This document shows positions 12,318 through 24,806 of a stretch of DNA of 64,000 bases, one piece after another. Below the pieces are notes generated by a model, which saw nothing but the letters and a program-made list of their open reading frames with translations, was not told where the DNA came from and made no database searches. The first letter of the stretch is position 1; every line of letters starts with the position of its first letter. Position numbers and translations under genes: made by a program. Source of the DNA: Butyriboletus loyo (taxonomy: Eukaryota > Basidiomycota > Agaricomycetes > Boletales > Boletaceae); assembly GCA_038093515.1 (NCBI GenBank), contig JBBPSI010000009.1, forward strand, positions 124,001-188,000. The letters are read 5' to 3'.

Positions 12318-12548
12318 TCTATCTAGCGTAGCACCCTTGTCATTACTTTGATCACATCAGAATATAAGCATCCATTCATTGCAGACAGTAAGTAGCAGTC
12401 GTCTACAAAGAGCGGGGGGAGATTAAACAGAAGAACGGAAAGAGGTAAGGTGAGATATCATACATAAATATTCCACATTCCCAAAGTAAGAGAGAAAAAA
12501 AAAGGATTAACTGTATTAAAAAAAAAGAAAATCGAGTATCATATGTTA

Positions 12549-15500
12549 CTACCACTGACCGCTCTCCGCCGTCTCTCGACGATGATGAAGGCGCGAGGAA
12601 CCTAAACCAACCACAGACGACTGCTCGTCCGCCTCCGAGATAGTGTCTTCCGAATCCTCCGCACCACGCTCCTTCCTTCGCACCGTCCTCGAACGCACGA
12701 GATTCTCGTCCGACAAGACACCCACGAGCGCCCTCTCCAGTGCCTTTTCGCCCCTCTTCTTCAGTCGGAGACTCATCCCAGATTGCAGCGAGTCGATATA
12801 AGACTCGTACTTCACGATCTCGGTCAACAGGTACTGGGACTTTCTTTCCCAATTGCCCTGCGCCTTGATACCATTGACCGAACGATGTTCATACTAACAA
12901 CCACGTCAGTTTTGTAGACTCGGCGCAGGAACGAGAATCCGAAAAGAAGGGGGGAAGTTATCTATCAACTCACCAAAGCAGCCATCGGCTCACGTAACTC
13001 ATTATGATGCTTGAGATCCATCTTCAGCATCCCCACATACTTTTGCAACACTTCCAATTGCGTCTCCTCGTCATGTATACTCGATATCATCGGCGGTATA
13101 GGCGGCTTCCAATCACTGACCGTCGCCCTCTCTTTCCATGGTGAATGTGGCGCTCGTACCGTCGCCACCCCTTCTCGCCAACCAAATTTACTTCGATTGC
13201 TTCGAGCGCTCCGAATGCTGAGGGTATCTGTGCGGTCAAATTCGCGAGACACGTCATTGTCCGAGACCGATCGGGGGTGCGTATCCGTGACCCGATTCCA
13301 GCCATATTCCATGTTGGAGACCCCGCCTGCGAGGGGTTCTTTGCTCGTCCGAGCGGCCCAATAGTTACACGTCGAGACCCATTCGTTGACGAGTTCTTCC
13401 GTACCTGCTTGGAAGAAATAGACACCACCATTGGCGAGAGTCAACACCATACAATGAGGTCGTTGTTTGCTGTAACCCGGTGGTGGGAGCGCATGTGCCA
13501 AGGAATGCGCGAGGTGGACAGTACCGACCGAATTCGCGTTTTCCTAAACGATCAGTCGGCGTTAATCGCGATCCAATAAGAACCCAACGACGTACCAGCC
13601 AATTGCCACCACCGACGATACCAGACCCACCCCCACCGTGTTCTCCAAAGATGAACATGTTCAACTCGCCCCGTTGAATGACCACAAAGACGTCGAGCCA
13701 ATTCTTGGACTTGGCTCGCTTTCCAGCGGATTCCCAGTACTGCTTGCGACAGAGCATGCCCTCTTTTGCCCATGGTGCACCGAGCAAAGCCAGCTCTTCA
13801 TCCGTGATACTGATCGTGGTCGAGCTGGATTCATGACTATGTAAGCTCCGATCTTCGTCTTCTTGAGTTTCACGAATGATAGTGTGGGACAAGTTGGACG
13901 CGAAACCGAGGGCAGGCGTGAGGAACGCGGCCATTGAACTGTGCAATCCCTAGAAATAAAAATAGTAGTCAGCAAAAGAAAGATACGGAAAGAGAGACAG
14001 TCTTACTTCGTGCGTCGAGGTCGCAAAGCTAGGCGCTGGACTGGCACGTCCGTCGATGCTGCTGCCACTACTATATGGGCTGTACGGTGCACCGAGGATG
14101 GTCTGGATTCCTCTGATACTACCCCGTTTCAGCGTTGTCAGCCGATCGGGAGGCCCTCGTAAGCTTCGGCTGCGTGCCACAGCAAGATGGGCTGCAGAAA
14201 GCCTCGATGAGGAAGGCAAAGAACCAGTCAAGGAAAGCATACCAAGCGGCTGCAGAATCTGTTGACTCTTGATAGCCCCATACATGTCCTAACATCCACC
14301 AAACCAATCAAGACGAATCCCAAGAAAGACAGCCTACAAAACATACCTTGAGTAACCCCTCCATCTCCACCTCCCAGTTACGGTCATAAACGACATGCAA
14401 AAGTCCACCACTGAGTGGCTTCGACTCCCCACCAGGCGAGTGTTGGAAAGATGTGGTGCTACTATTCAACGACGGCTGCGCCATAGATAACCCAGCAGAA
14501 GACAATGCCCCCGAAGACACGAACGTGTCCTTGGAGACGCTATTCCAACTCGCGATGCTACCGCTCCGCTTCGATCGCGTCACTGATTGAGTCTCGGTCC
14601 CTTCTGAATTAGTCCCGGGGCCACTACTGGTATCATCGAGGTCTAGATCCGTCGTCGATGCGTACCGAGTGGGATGAAACTGCATCTGGATTGCAGTCAT
14701 GGTGTTCCGGACGAACTGGGTGCGGGACATGCGGCTAGTAATATCGGCCACATGAAGATCGGTGTTCAACAGCAGGAGGGAGTACGTGACTGCGTGAACG
14801 ACGCCTACGTCGCACGACGCATGAGCCATCAAACGCTAGAAAGGAGAGGACATTGACGCACTTGCACTCCCATACAGACGAACAGGATTACATTCCCAAA
14901 AGCGTCTGCTAAACTCTTCGAGAATACGATCAACTTGCTGTGTTTCAGCCTTGAGATAAAGTTTGGAGCACAACCGTCTACGAATTCCAGTTTCAGCCAT
15001 GAGGATCCTTCCTCTTAAACGTCGCGCCTACCTAAACGCATTGTCCAATCTCAACCCCGCAAAGTCGAAATAATCCATATAATATCGAAGCGCGACTTTA
15101 TTGATTGAGCCACTAGCAAAACAAAAGAGGATTAAGCACCCCATTCGCATTTGCAGAAACGAGGATTGCACGTACTAGCTACCCAGCCACTCGGCAATCT
15201 TGTCCTTGGCCAGGAACGCGTCGTCCTCCTGATAACATCGCGCGGCCAGCTCCTTGCCATGCTCCTCCGGATCTTGCATCTCCTCCTTTTCCTTGTGCGA
15301 AAACGACGGGTTAGATGCAAACCGGGTGAGTACGAGATCGTTTGTCGTGAGCTCGTGTGAACCGGCCGTCAACGTTGTGGCTTTTTCAAAATCACAATCA
15401 GAACACCGTCAGGAGTACGAAACCGCATCGCAAGACGTACAAGGACGTGCTTCGTCATTGATCGGGATCAGCGAAGGCTCAGACGTCGACGCAATGGAGT

Positions 15501-17538
15501 GGTGGTGTACACGCAGTTTCGATATGTCGCGGTAGGACGACTGCATCTGGTTCCCGTATCCCTTGTACCGCAGTGGACTGGGACCATACTTGAGCTGCGC
15601 GCCACGGGGTGAACCGAGGCCGCCCACCCCCATGGCTTGTTGTTGTTGTTGTTGCTGTTGGTGTGGGCCAGACCCCGAACGAGAACGTACAGGTGTCCGG
15701 AGGGAGGACTTTCGAGGGGGGAGAATCGGCTCGGCAATTAAAGAATCCTGGGACGGCGAGGTTGGATCTGTTCCTGGCCTCAACGACGATTCCGTTGGTA
15801 CGGTGACGATTGGGGTAGCAGGCCGTACAGGGGGGAATATGGGGGACTTTACGTCTGACTGAGACAAACCAAGTGCCTGGCCAGTGGACGCGATCACAGG
15901 GGATGACGCAGCTCTACGACCAGGCTTCGATGGGTCCCGAAGATCGAGCAGCGAAGAACCCGTGTCAGGGTCCAATGTCGACAGCACGCCTTTAAAATCG
16001 CTCAGTATCCCGTTGAGTGAAGCCGAAGACTCCCAGGCCGGACCCTCGGGCTCGCCATGGTCCTTGGGGGGTAAAGTCGGCGCTGGAGGGGACTCGACAC
16101 AGAATTTGAATATATCGAGGTCACTGACGCTCATACTCCGGCGCTTTGCATGACCGGGCAATTTCCCATCGCCTGTCAACGGCCGCTCGTCGGGAGAGGG
16201 GGTGCGTCCCTTCATCCGAGATATCGGATCAACGACAACGAGTGAGCTCACCTCGGAGTCGTTGCTAGCACGATCCATCGGCCCGGCATGTATAGGCGGC
16301 AAAGGCTTTTCACTTTGTGGAGGTGGCTGTGGAGTCGTGAAAACGTCTGCAAGAGGAGATAATGCAGGCGTGGACTGTGCATCCCCAGGCAAGGGTGGAA
16401 CCGGGGGTATAAAACTACTGAACAGCGAGGGTCTTCCCGAAGGAGACCCTGGCAATGAGGCATCCGTGCGCTGCATCAAACAGTCAACAGACTATACCAC
16501 AGACGGGACGCCGAATGATTGACGTACAGAACGGTCGCGTGTTGACTGCCCTAGCATTTTACCCAAAAATGCGCTCGTCTTGGCTTTGACGGAGTTTTTG
16601 TTCACCTAGGAAGAAAAAGGAAACGTTGAGCAGGCAACGTCCAAGCAAGCCATGGAAAAAAGGCGCACCTTGTCACAGTCGACTCTGGACGTCGTTCTCG
16701 AACGTGGGCTAGCCATGACCCAGTCTGATCCGCTGGGACTGACAGGATCCTTGGGTGTCTTGACCGCCTTGTACGGCGCCGCCGTGATCGACAACTTGGG
16801 TGGCACAGGCGACGTCGTGTTCGTCGACGAACGTGGCCGAGTCGATACAGGCTGTCGAAGGCTAGAACTCACTGAAATACTGGGCAACGGCGGAGGTAGC
16901 TCGGGCCGCCTCTCCTTCTCTTTTTGCGCTGCAGCGAGGTTGGGCGGCACGACTCCACCTCTCTCTTTTGCCTTGCGCATGAGGGTGGCCAAGTCGGGGC
17001 TACTGGAGGTGCCAGGAGATCGATAGATGGATCGTCGTTTGGTCTGCATATCAGGGTCTTCAGCGTCATAGAAAACTTCGTTAGAGGATGAAGAGGAAGA
17101 GAGTGGTTGGGCAGAGTATGGAGCAGTGCTGGGTGAAGGGGTAGGCGGGACGACGATGGGCGTCGGGGGTTGGTGAGGAGCACGAATGGTCCTTTGATCT
17201 TTCTCCGGAGGTGATGGTGATGGAAGCTGGCGCCTGGAGCTCGGATTGGCAGGGCTGTCGACTGCGCCGAGGGCGTGAATGTCGAAGCTCTCCTTGATGA
17301 CCACGGTCCTACCAGTGCGCAGGGCCTGCTCAAAATCGAGTTCTGTTCGCGAGAACCGACGGTTGTTCGTCGTTGCGTCTCTTGATGCTACAGGCTGGAG
17401 ACCGGCGGTATATGATGGCACCGGAGTACGCGGTGAGGACGTCGCATTTTTGAAAAACGATGCCAGATTGGCGACAGGTGGTGCAGAGCTCACGGTCAAA
17501 GGTGGGTCGTGGTCGTGGTCGTCGTCGCCGTTATTCCG
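12549..17538 (-). CDS. Sec7-PH domain Arf guanine-nucleotide exchange factor (Syt1/Sec74 type)
   Basis: Large minus-strand gene. The N-terminal half (about 17538-15410) is a disordered Pro/Ser-rich region with a poly-Gln run (about 15662-15640). The Sec7 domain follows (about 15370-14640): LAKDKIAEWLGS, then YMDYFDFAGLRLDNAFR, then KAETQQVDRILEEFSRRFWE, which holds the conserved glutamate of the catalytic loop, then TYSLLLLNTDLHVADI. A PH domain lies at about 13830-13300 (KEGMLCRKQYWESAGK, WLDVFVVIQRGELNMFIF, YFFQAGTEELVNEWVSTCNY). A coiled/basic C-terminus runs to the stop at 12549 (GQW). This order matches fungal Syt1/Sec74 ArfGEFs acting in Golgi/endosome or polarised secretion. The open frame reaches 17538 without an ATG, so a first exon lies upstream and is unresolved. 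The gene is followed at its 5' side by the AreA-like gene on the same strand. Confidence 0.85.
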
Positions 17539-17840
17539 TCAAACAGGGTTCGCTTGCCTTGAATGTCTCGGACTCTGAAGACTCACGGGTCGAGTCCCAA
17601 CCCTGCACCGCAACACTAATCATACAAACGTCGTATTCTACAAGTAGAATAAATTTAGACAGCAGCATACAACAGCATGTGAACAAGTCAGAATTCAGGA
17701 AAGGAGGAAGAGACAATAATCTAAGCTCAGTCAATATCTACATATCAGCCAGCCTGCGCTCCAATCAAGAAAATATATGCACGCAGGTCCCCATAAACTG
17801 GCGAAAGCGACGTACGTTACCGCTGGACGTCATGTCAAAA

Positions 17841-20800
17841 TTAGAACGCAGTTTCGTTTCCTTTACGTGTTACAGGAGAGCTCGGCAGCCCCGTCGATGT
17901 GCGCCGCTGTCTCTTCACGGCCACTGCAGCGGCTTGTAACGTCCCGTTCACTCCCCGATTTGCAGGCGCAACACGAGTGCCGGAAATGCCGCTCGGGATG
18001 GCGTTCGTGGTGGCGGAACGAGGTCTGCCAGACGCGGCGATCTTTGGCAGCCCAGCACCTCCGCTCTTGCGAGAATTGCTGCCATTTGGTGTGCCAGATG
18101 CCCGATTTCTGCACGCACGATGAATACGAACACGGTCAAAGCAAGTAGAACCCACCTCTTCTTGATGACATCGGTCTTGAGCGACAATGGCCGGACGACA
18201 CCGTGCAGTTTCTTTACAACAGATGAGGTTTCATTCGTACCAAAACGTCTGTCACACTCACAAAGAAAAGGCCACAGGCATTGCCTGTCAAACGTTCGTC
18301 AATCGAGCGTCGACTGGAGACGGAGACGGCTACTCACAAAGAGGTTGTCCCTCCGGATCGCGTCTCCACAGCGGGGTGTTGGTTGTCTGGCAGTTCGTAC
18401 AGGAAGTTGGGGGTTGATCGCCATCATCACTGCTTCCTTTGGCAGTAGCACTGCTACTACCCTCGGTAGTCAGTTCAGGGGTGCTCGTTGCCGACCGGGA
18501 GACGGCGACTGTGGTATTAGCAGCAGACTTCTTTCGTTGCAACCCCTGAGCAACGCGATTGGCCGATGATATCTTGCGGTTGGATATGCGAGCGTTGGTG
18601 GCGTTGTTGCCGCCTTCGACGGACGGGGGAGATGAAGCATTGGATGTGATATAGGGTTCAGGAGAGGCGGTCGAGGAGGGGAGGCCATTGCCCCAATCGC
18701 TGGTCGGGCTCGCATGATAGCTTTGCAACACCATTTCTCCGTGTTCCACGGGCAAAATCTGTGTTGGATCGACATGGGTATACGGCCCTTGACCCAGGTT
18801 TACACCGGCGTCTAATGATGGGAACTGGAGTCCGAGGAGGTGACGGTAATCGACGCCGTCATCAGCGGTAAAGTTGGCAGCGCTTAGATGTTGAACGTAG
18901 CCCTCTGTCATTGCTGCGTTGGCGGCAGCAGCACCCTCGTCGACACCAGGAGGGGAGCCCACTGAAGGCGTATAAGTAGGTCTACTCAGCGAATGCGGCG
19001 CAGAATCATGGAAATGCAAGTCAGATGCTCTTGCGTTCTCGGCACTGTGCAGCATATGTGAGAAATTATGAGGTGATATTACGCTTCCTGGTGAGGTGAA
19101 GTCGAACATCCCATCAAATGGTGGAAAGCTGAAATTGAAAGCGGCAGATGGGAAAGAACCATGTCCAATATATTGATCCGCCTCTCGGGGTTTCGTTGAA
19201 CGCGGGTTACCTTCGACGTTTGACGGATCAGCCCGCAACATGCTCTCTGCATGTGGTGCGTCAGCACGCCGCTTCTGCCCCGCGAGGCTGTCCGGAGACA
19301 ATGGTTTACCGTTCACTTGATGCCGACCACTTGGGCCGGTGAATATACCTTCGCGCTCCACGGTGTGATCAAAGCTTGTTTTGCGCACGTGCCTTGGAAA
19401 TGCACGAGGCTTTGATGACTGGTCGTCAAGGCAAGACTTGGAGGGCCCGTGTAGGCCGAAAGAAGGGAGCGAAGTAGGATGGAAGGCTGGAGTGTCGAGT
19501 GCGGCCAAGGACTGATCAAATTGATTAACGTGGGCATTGTCATGAGTTGGACTTCCAAACGGAGAAGCCTCGTGGGCCGTCTTGCCTTCATAGATGGCAG
19601 ATAGTGCGGAGCGCACATGACCTAAAGAAGACGTCGCAGAAGGGCGCGAAGAAGATAGGGTAGAAGGACCCGGTATCGGTATACTGGATGATGATGTATG
19701 CTCCATTGAACATCGCACACCTCGTTCGGGAGACTTGTCCATGCGGTCGTGAGCGCTTGAAAAGGGATGCCGACCGTCAAACTGAACGTGCATGCCAGGT
19801 GGCTCAAACTGCGTGACTGACGGCGGGGGACGCGAACGGGAGGGACTTTGGGGACGCCAATCCATGGAAATCCGAGATCTTGACCTGCTCACAGCCCGCC
19901 AGTCCATTGGCTCGCCACTGAAAGCAGATTCACATCACGAGAACCAAGAAGAACGTTCGAAGTGAGTACGTACTCATCGTCCTCTGTGCCATCTTGGTTG
20001 GTACCGTCGAATCCGATGACCTGTACCTTGCCCTTGCCCTTTGCAAAGGGTCTCCCTCTTTCCTCGGTGGCGGGATGCGTATTTGATGGGTCGAGTTGAT
20101 TGAGAAAAGGACTGCTGGAGGTGTTTTCGGTCTTGACACGCACGCTACCAGGGGCAGCAGGTGTCTCCTCCTGCTCCTTCTTCTTTTTCAGTGCGAGGGC
20201 CATCATGCGCCAAGTGATGTTTTCCATCCTGTGTGCGTGAGGGAGGTTGGCTTTCGTGCGGGCAAACATCTTCCAGACCTGGGTGGCAAGAGGATCTTGT
20301 TTGGCAAGTTTCTCCGGATCGGTTTCGGTGGAAGGCAACGCAGTGGATTGAATATCAGGAGAACCCGATAATCTGGGAGAGGTGAACGAACTTGGACCTT
20401 GTCCGTTACTCGAGGTGCCGAAGAGATCGTCAGAAAAGAGGTCAGATAGAATGGCAGACTTTGAGTCGACAGACAGGGAAGCTGTAGTGGAGGGAGAGAC
20501 GTGGAGGTGGCCGGAAAGGGGGGATGGATCAGGGGGGACGATACCGTTCTGCGGTATGGATAGGTGAGTGAGGGGAGAATAGAGGGCTGGGGAAGGGGGG
20601 TGAGTGGAGGTGGGGGACATCCACAAGGAAGGGGGTATGCCGACGTTTGAGCGCTCGATGGGGGTGTAGGGGTGGAAGTTTACCGGAGGTATTGAAAGGG
20701 GGTCAGGATGGAGAAAAGCATCTGCACCATCATCAGGCCTCCGGGAACGGGTTGTATTTGATAGTGAATGATCGAAACTCTGGGTGGTGGGGGTCAGTGG

Positions 20801-21213
20801 TGCGGTGTCGAATGAGTGGACAGCTGGAGAGGAGCACTCACATGCACGGGTACACGGTGGGGTTTGTGCTGACGAAGGAAGGGATCGTGATGATGTGAGG
20901 AAGACAGAGGGACATCGTGAGGGGACTTTGGCTGGCCGAGGGACAAGGTAGAGAGGGATGGATGCGGTTTTGAGAACGATATTCTGGGGGTGTGATGAGC
21001 GGGAAGAGAGTGAGACCATGCGGCATGATCGTGGTGCAAGTCTTGCTGGTGATCGCGCGGAGGGTTGGGGCGAGGATTTGGAAAGGGATGGCGATTTTGG
21101 TCAGTCGAGGTGGGGACGGGGAAGACGCCGTTGGCGGCGAGGTTAGCGAAGACGGCAGGGGACAGAGGGGCAGCGAACACGTTGGACCAGTCGTCGTTTG
21201 AGAAGGTATGCAT
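17841..21213 (-). CDS. areA: AreA-like GATA transcription factor (nitrogen regulator)
   Basis: ATG 21213 opens MHTFSNDDWSNVFAAPLSPA. Exon 1 is 20842-21213, exon 2 is 19974-20779 and exon 3 is 18338-19917. A 23-nt microexon lies at 18262-18284, then exons 18156-18211 and 17841-18108. Exon 2 carries the fungal GATA N-terminal motif DPLATQVWKMFARTKANLPH followed by WRMMALAL, the conserved AreA activation-region motif. The single zinc finger is CTNCQTTNTPLWRRDPEGQP followed by [20 protein letters not shown] and KTDVIKKRNR. This is the AreA/Gaf1-type finger with the basic arm, split by three introns. The first CxxC lies in exon 3 and the second (CNAC) straddles exon 3 and the microexon. Predicted length is about 1,030 residues. 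Family members activate nitrogen-catabolic genes under nitrogen limitation. It is upstream of the Sec7 gene on the same strand. Confidence 0.93.
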
Positions 21214-22551
21214 TGTGGAGTGGGGATCAGAAGAGAACTGGGGGAGGATGAAGGGGAGAGAGAGAGAATCGGAGGAGAGGAAGGGAGATGTTGTGATCTG
21301 TGGGGAGCATAAAGATCAACCAGCTGCTGACGGGGGAAGGGACGCACAGGCGCGTCCGTTCTGAGCGGGATTCGTGGGCGACTGGGAAGTCTGCGAATCA
21401 AAGCTCGCTTTGGTTCGAGCAAATCTTCTTATGAAAAGAAAAAAAAATAGGAAATCGAGCAGGGCTCGGCGAAAAATCGAGCGCGTCCTCGAAATCGACA
21501 ACGCTGAAGAGGCAAGGAACGACCGTCACTGCAAGGCACGGCATGTCACCTATTTAGCAGGACCCCGCTTGCACATCGCCCACATGTGGCATCACGACCC
21601 CCCAGCACTACCCACATTCACATGTCGATGTTGGGTATCCGGGGTCGGAATGGAACCCCCATGTTGTATTATTCTTACGTCATTTAATCCTCTCGTCCGA
21701 CGGTCGTCGAATCAACCCCTCGGTGATCGTGAATGAATTTACTGCCGTCATCTCTCGGGAGCGCCTTACACGTCCACCTCGCTGGCCTCTCCACTCTCCC
21801 CCCTCCCCCTCGTCACATCAGATCTCCACGGTCGATCCCTACCGCCGCCATCATATTTTTGGCCCAGTCCACCCTTCTTCTCCGCCGGAAGGACCTTTAC
21901 TCGCATTAGTATTAGTACCACGATCCCATTCACCCTCCTCCCCCCCCATGTATTTCGCTCCACACGCACACATGAGATCCCTGTCATTCGACATCCTTTT
22001 CCCAAGCACTGTCAGATCAAACACATCAGGTTGACACCAGATATTGTGACATTTGACAGCACACATACGTACTCCATCCATCCAGTCCAAGCCAGCTTTA
22101 CGCCGCCCCTTTCGGACCAACATGAGTCTGCACAGGGTTCATGAGATGACGGCACTTTCTGAGCAATGTCCATGTCTGACCTCCTATCTCCTTTTACAAA
22201 CTCGTCATCTGCTCTTTTGGCAGCCGTATGAGCCTGAGAATGGCTCTCAAAGTCCTGTCCTTTCTGACGCCCAGGTCCGCACGCCGATCTGCGCAGTGGG
22301 AGTCGCTCAGCCACTCCAAGCTTCGTCCAGATCTCCGGGCCGCCTCGTCCTTACTCTCTATATCGATCTTCGCACCGTCCCGACATCAGGCACCCTGGAT
22401 CACTTACGACAGCGTTGGAGTAACGGCCGTGAGACGGTCGTACGTTACCTCCACTAGGCCATATCATCATGAGTCGTCCTCTCTCACAACGGAATATGTC
22501 CGATCAACCCTGTATACTTGGCGGTCACCAACGCTTGCTCTCTACTCCCCA
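21214..22551. other. 1.3-kb upstream region of the AreA-like gene
   Basis: Long non-coding stretch between the AreA-like start and the end of the signal peptide peptidase gene. It is rich in pyrimidine/purine runs (for example 21775-21830). A single AGATAG-type site was noticed on the reverse strand near 22180, too little to claim autoregulation. Overlapping open frames here look like chance. Confidence 0.4.
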
Positions 22552-24284
22552 TCACACCTTCTTCCTCCCTTTGCTCTTGCGTTTTTTCGCTTTTGCCTCG
22601 TCCATACCGTCCGCCTGCTCACCAGCTCCCTCTTCCTCACCTCCGTCCCAGGCATCCTCACGTCCACCATCAGCGCCCTTATTCATCTGTGGCGTACTGT
22701 TCCCGTTCCGAACATCTGGCAACGCCCGAAATTCCACAGGTGCTTCCTGTGCCGTCTTCTGTCGTGACAGCTCGGGATCATCTGACCACCCCCATACGTC
22801 TGCAACTTCCCCACGCACAACCGCCGTAATCACCAAAGACAGTATACATGCCGGACTACACATTGCATACAACATCAACGACAGCACAAAAATGGGCAAA
22901 GCAAATGCATCAGCATCAAATTGGAAAGGGGTTATGGAATACGCTTACCTAAGATATAACAAAGCTGGCTGGGCCTTGCCAAATGTATGCATCACACTCA
23001 TCGTCGTGATGAGGCCCACCACGTACGCACTTAATGTGACAACGAAGTATGGTTTGGAAAAACTCCTCTCCGTCTTCTCTGCACGCGCGAGGTCATACCG
23101 GAGTGCCAGGGCGATAAAAATACCCGGTATGACGACGTCACCAAGTCCAAGCATGGTGAACCCTCTTTCAGCGGCAAATGTCATCGATTTTGGCCACAGA
23201 AGTTTGATCGGCACATCAAGAGAGGTGGCTACTTTCACCATCTAGACAGAATGAGACAAGCACCCTGCCATTCGTTCGAGCTGCATCTCACCACGTCGGT
23301 ACCAAACACCCAATAGATATCGTAAAAGAATAGCCCTGACAGGAGGATGCATCCCGTTTTGAACGAGTCTAGTTTCAGGATCGACAGGGCATTGTGCGAA
23401 AAGGAGAGTGCGAGGATGTCTGTCAACAATGCAGACTTGCGAGATCCGGTAGAGAAGCTGTAAAGCATGGAAGGGAGCATGCCCACTGGCAACAACAACA
23501 GCGTCGGCGTTCGGAAAGACAAGGAGTACACCTCTAAACCAATAAACATGAGATCATCCCAACAGTGTTTGCGCGACACGCTGCTCGACGTACCGAGTGG
23601 TCCCCGAAGCAGGAGTAACCGGTGCCGATCAAACGCCCTCCATTTCTCCCTCCCGATAACGAACCTAGCCAACGACACGGCGGACTATACATAGCTTCAG
23701 CACGACTGGCAAAACGAGCGCATGCCATAAAAAATTAAATAAAATAAAAAGAGGGAAAGGAATCCGAATCCACAGCAAAAAAAAAGCAGGACCGCCATAC
23801 ATACCTTCCATACGCTCCCCACCCCAGCTATCGAAAAATACCAGCCGAGTAGCCAATTGATCCATTCCTTGCCCACGTATGTGACTATCATGTACATGCC
23901 AAGCAAGGCTACAGAGCCGACCTGATTTACACGAGGCGAACGTGAGCTTTTTCTTTCTTTTTCGTTTGTCCCCCCAGTTCGATGACAAGAATAACACGGG
24001 GCTACTCACGATCGGAAACAGCCATGCGTCGGTCGAAGACATACGATCTGGAACGTCTTCATCCTCGTGTTCGTCCTCCTCATCCACGAGGTTCTTTTTT
24101 GACGTATTGTGATCGCGTGCGCTGGGCTTATAAACTTGGGCTCGGACCGTGGTGCTCGGTAAATGTGGAACGATGAGGGGGGACGTACAGGCAGCGAATC
24201 GAATGCACCACAGTAAATGGAGACGCCCGCGAGGCAGAGTAGTCCGGCATAAGAAGAGATGAGGTCCCAGTCAGTGTCTGACAT
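22552..24284 (-). CDS. Signal peptide peptidase, intramembrane aspartyl protease
   Basis: ATG 24284 begins MSDTDWDLISSYAGLLCLAG (lumenal tail and TM1). A linker rich in Arg/Thr and acidic residues follows (about 24130-24010), then several TM exons. The active-site pair is present: GLFFYDIYWVFGTDVV (YD motif) and MLGLGDVVIPGIFIAL (GxGD motif), followed by the AKQPALLYL-type PAL signature, here KAQPALLYLR. The C-terminus is an acidic then Lys/Arg-rich cytoplasmic tail ending KAKKRKSKGRKKV at 22552. This matches signal peptide peptidase (SPP/H13, yeast Ypf1), an ER enzyme that cleaves remnant signal peptides within the membrane. Introns are short (about 50-60 nt). Confidence 0.92.
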
Positions 24285-24806
24285 TGTGACAGAATCGAGC
24301 AACAGCACAGAAAGGAGAGTGGACTACGAAAGAGCGTAGCGGATGGTCGAAGGGGAGGTCGTGCTGACGGTGTCAAAGAAATTTCTGGATTGGGTAAGAT
24401 TGGACCCGTAGACGAATTGTGCGTTGTTTGATCCCAAGGCGCTGCCAAACACAGCACACACAAATAATCCTACTACTAGGTGCCCTCACTGCCCTAACAA
24501 CAAACTGCGCACCTCGCTGCAAGGAGCGAGGACGATGGCTGTGATTCCAGAAAAAACATAGGATTTCTGGATTTGTAGTCCTGGAAAACCCTGATCACTC
24601 GGGCCGACATTCCGTCGAATCAGTACACGATGCAAATAGACGTGAGTAAAGTTGGTGTGCTACTCTCACCGTAAGCCTACTCTAGCGTGAGGAAACTACG
24701 GAGGGCCATTACTATGTAGATCGTCAATATATATATCACCAACAACTCTATCCAAAATTATGGTCCGTGATATACGATGCCTATCAAGCCGTCCGAACAA
24801 AAATGA
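24285..24806. other. Intergenic, tandem minus-strand genes
   Basis: 5' flank of the SPP gene and 3' flank of GGT. It contains an A/T-rich stretch (about 24725-24790). No gene was recognised. Confidence 0.4.

Noticed and set aside
21214..22551. Autoregulatory GATA-site cluster upstream of the AreA-like gene
   Set aside because: Only scattered GATA/TATC cores and about one full AGATAG-type match were seen; no more than expected by chance.
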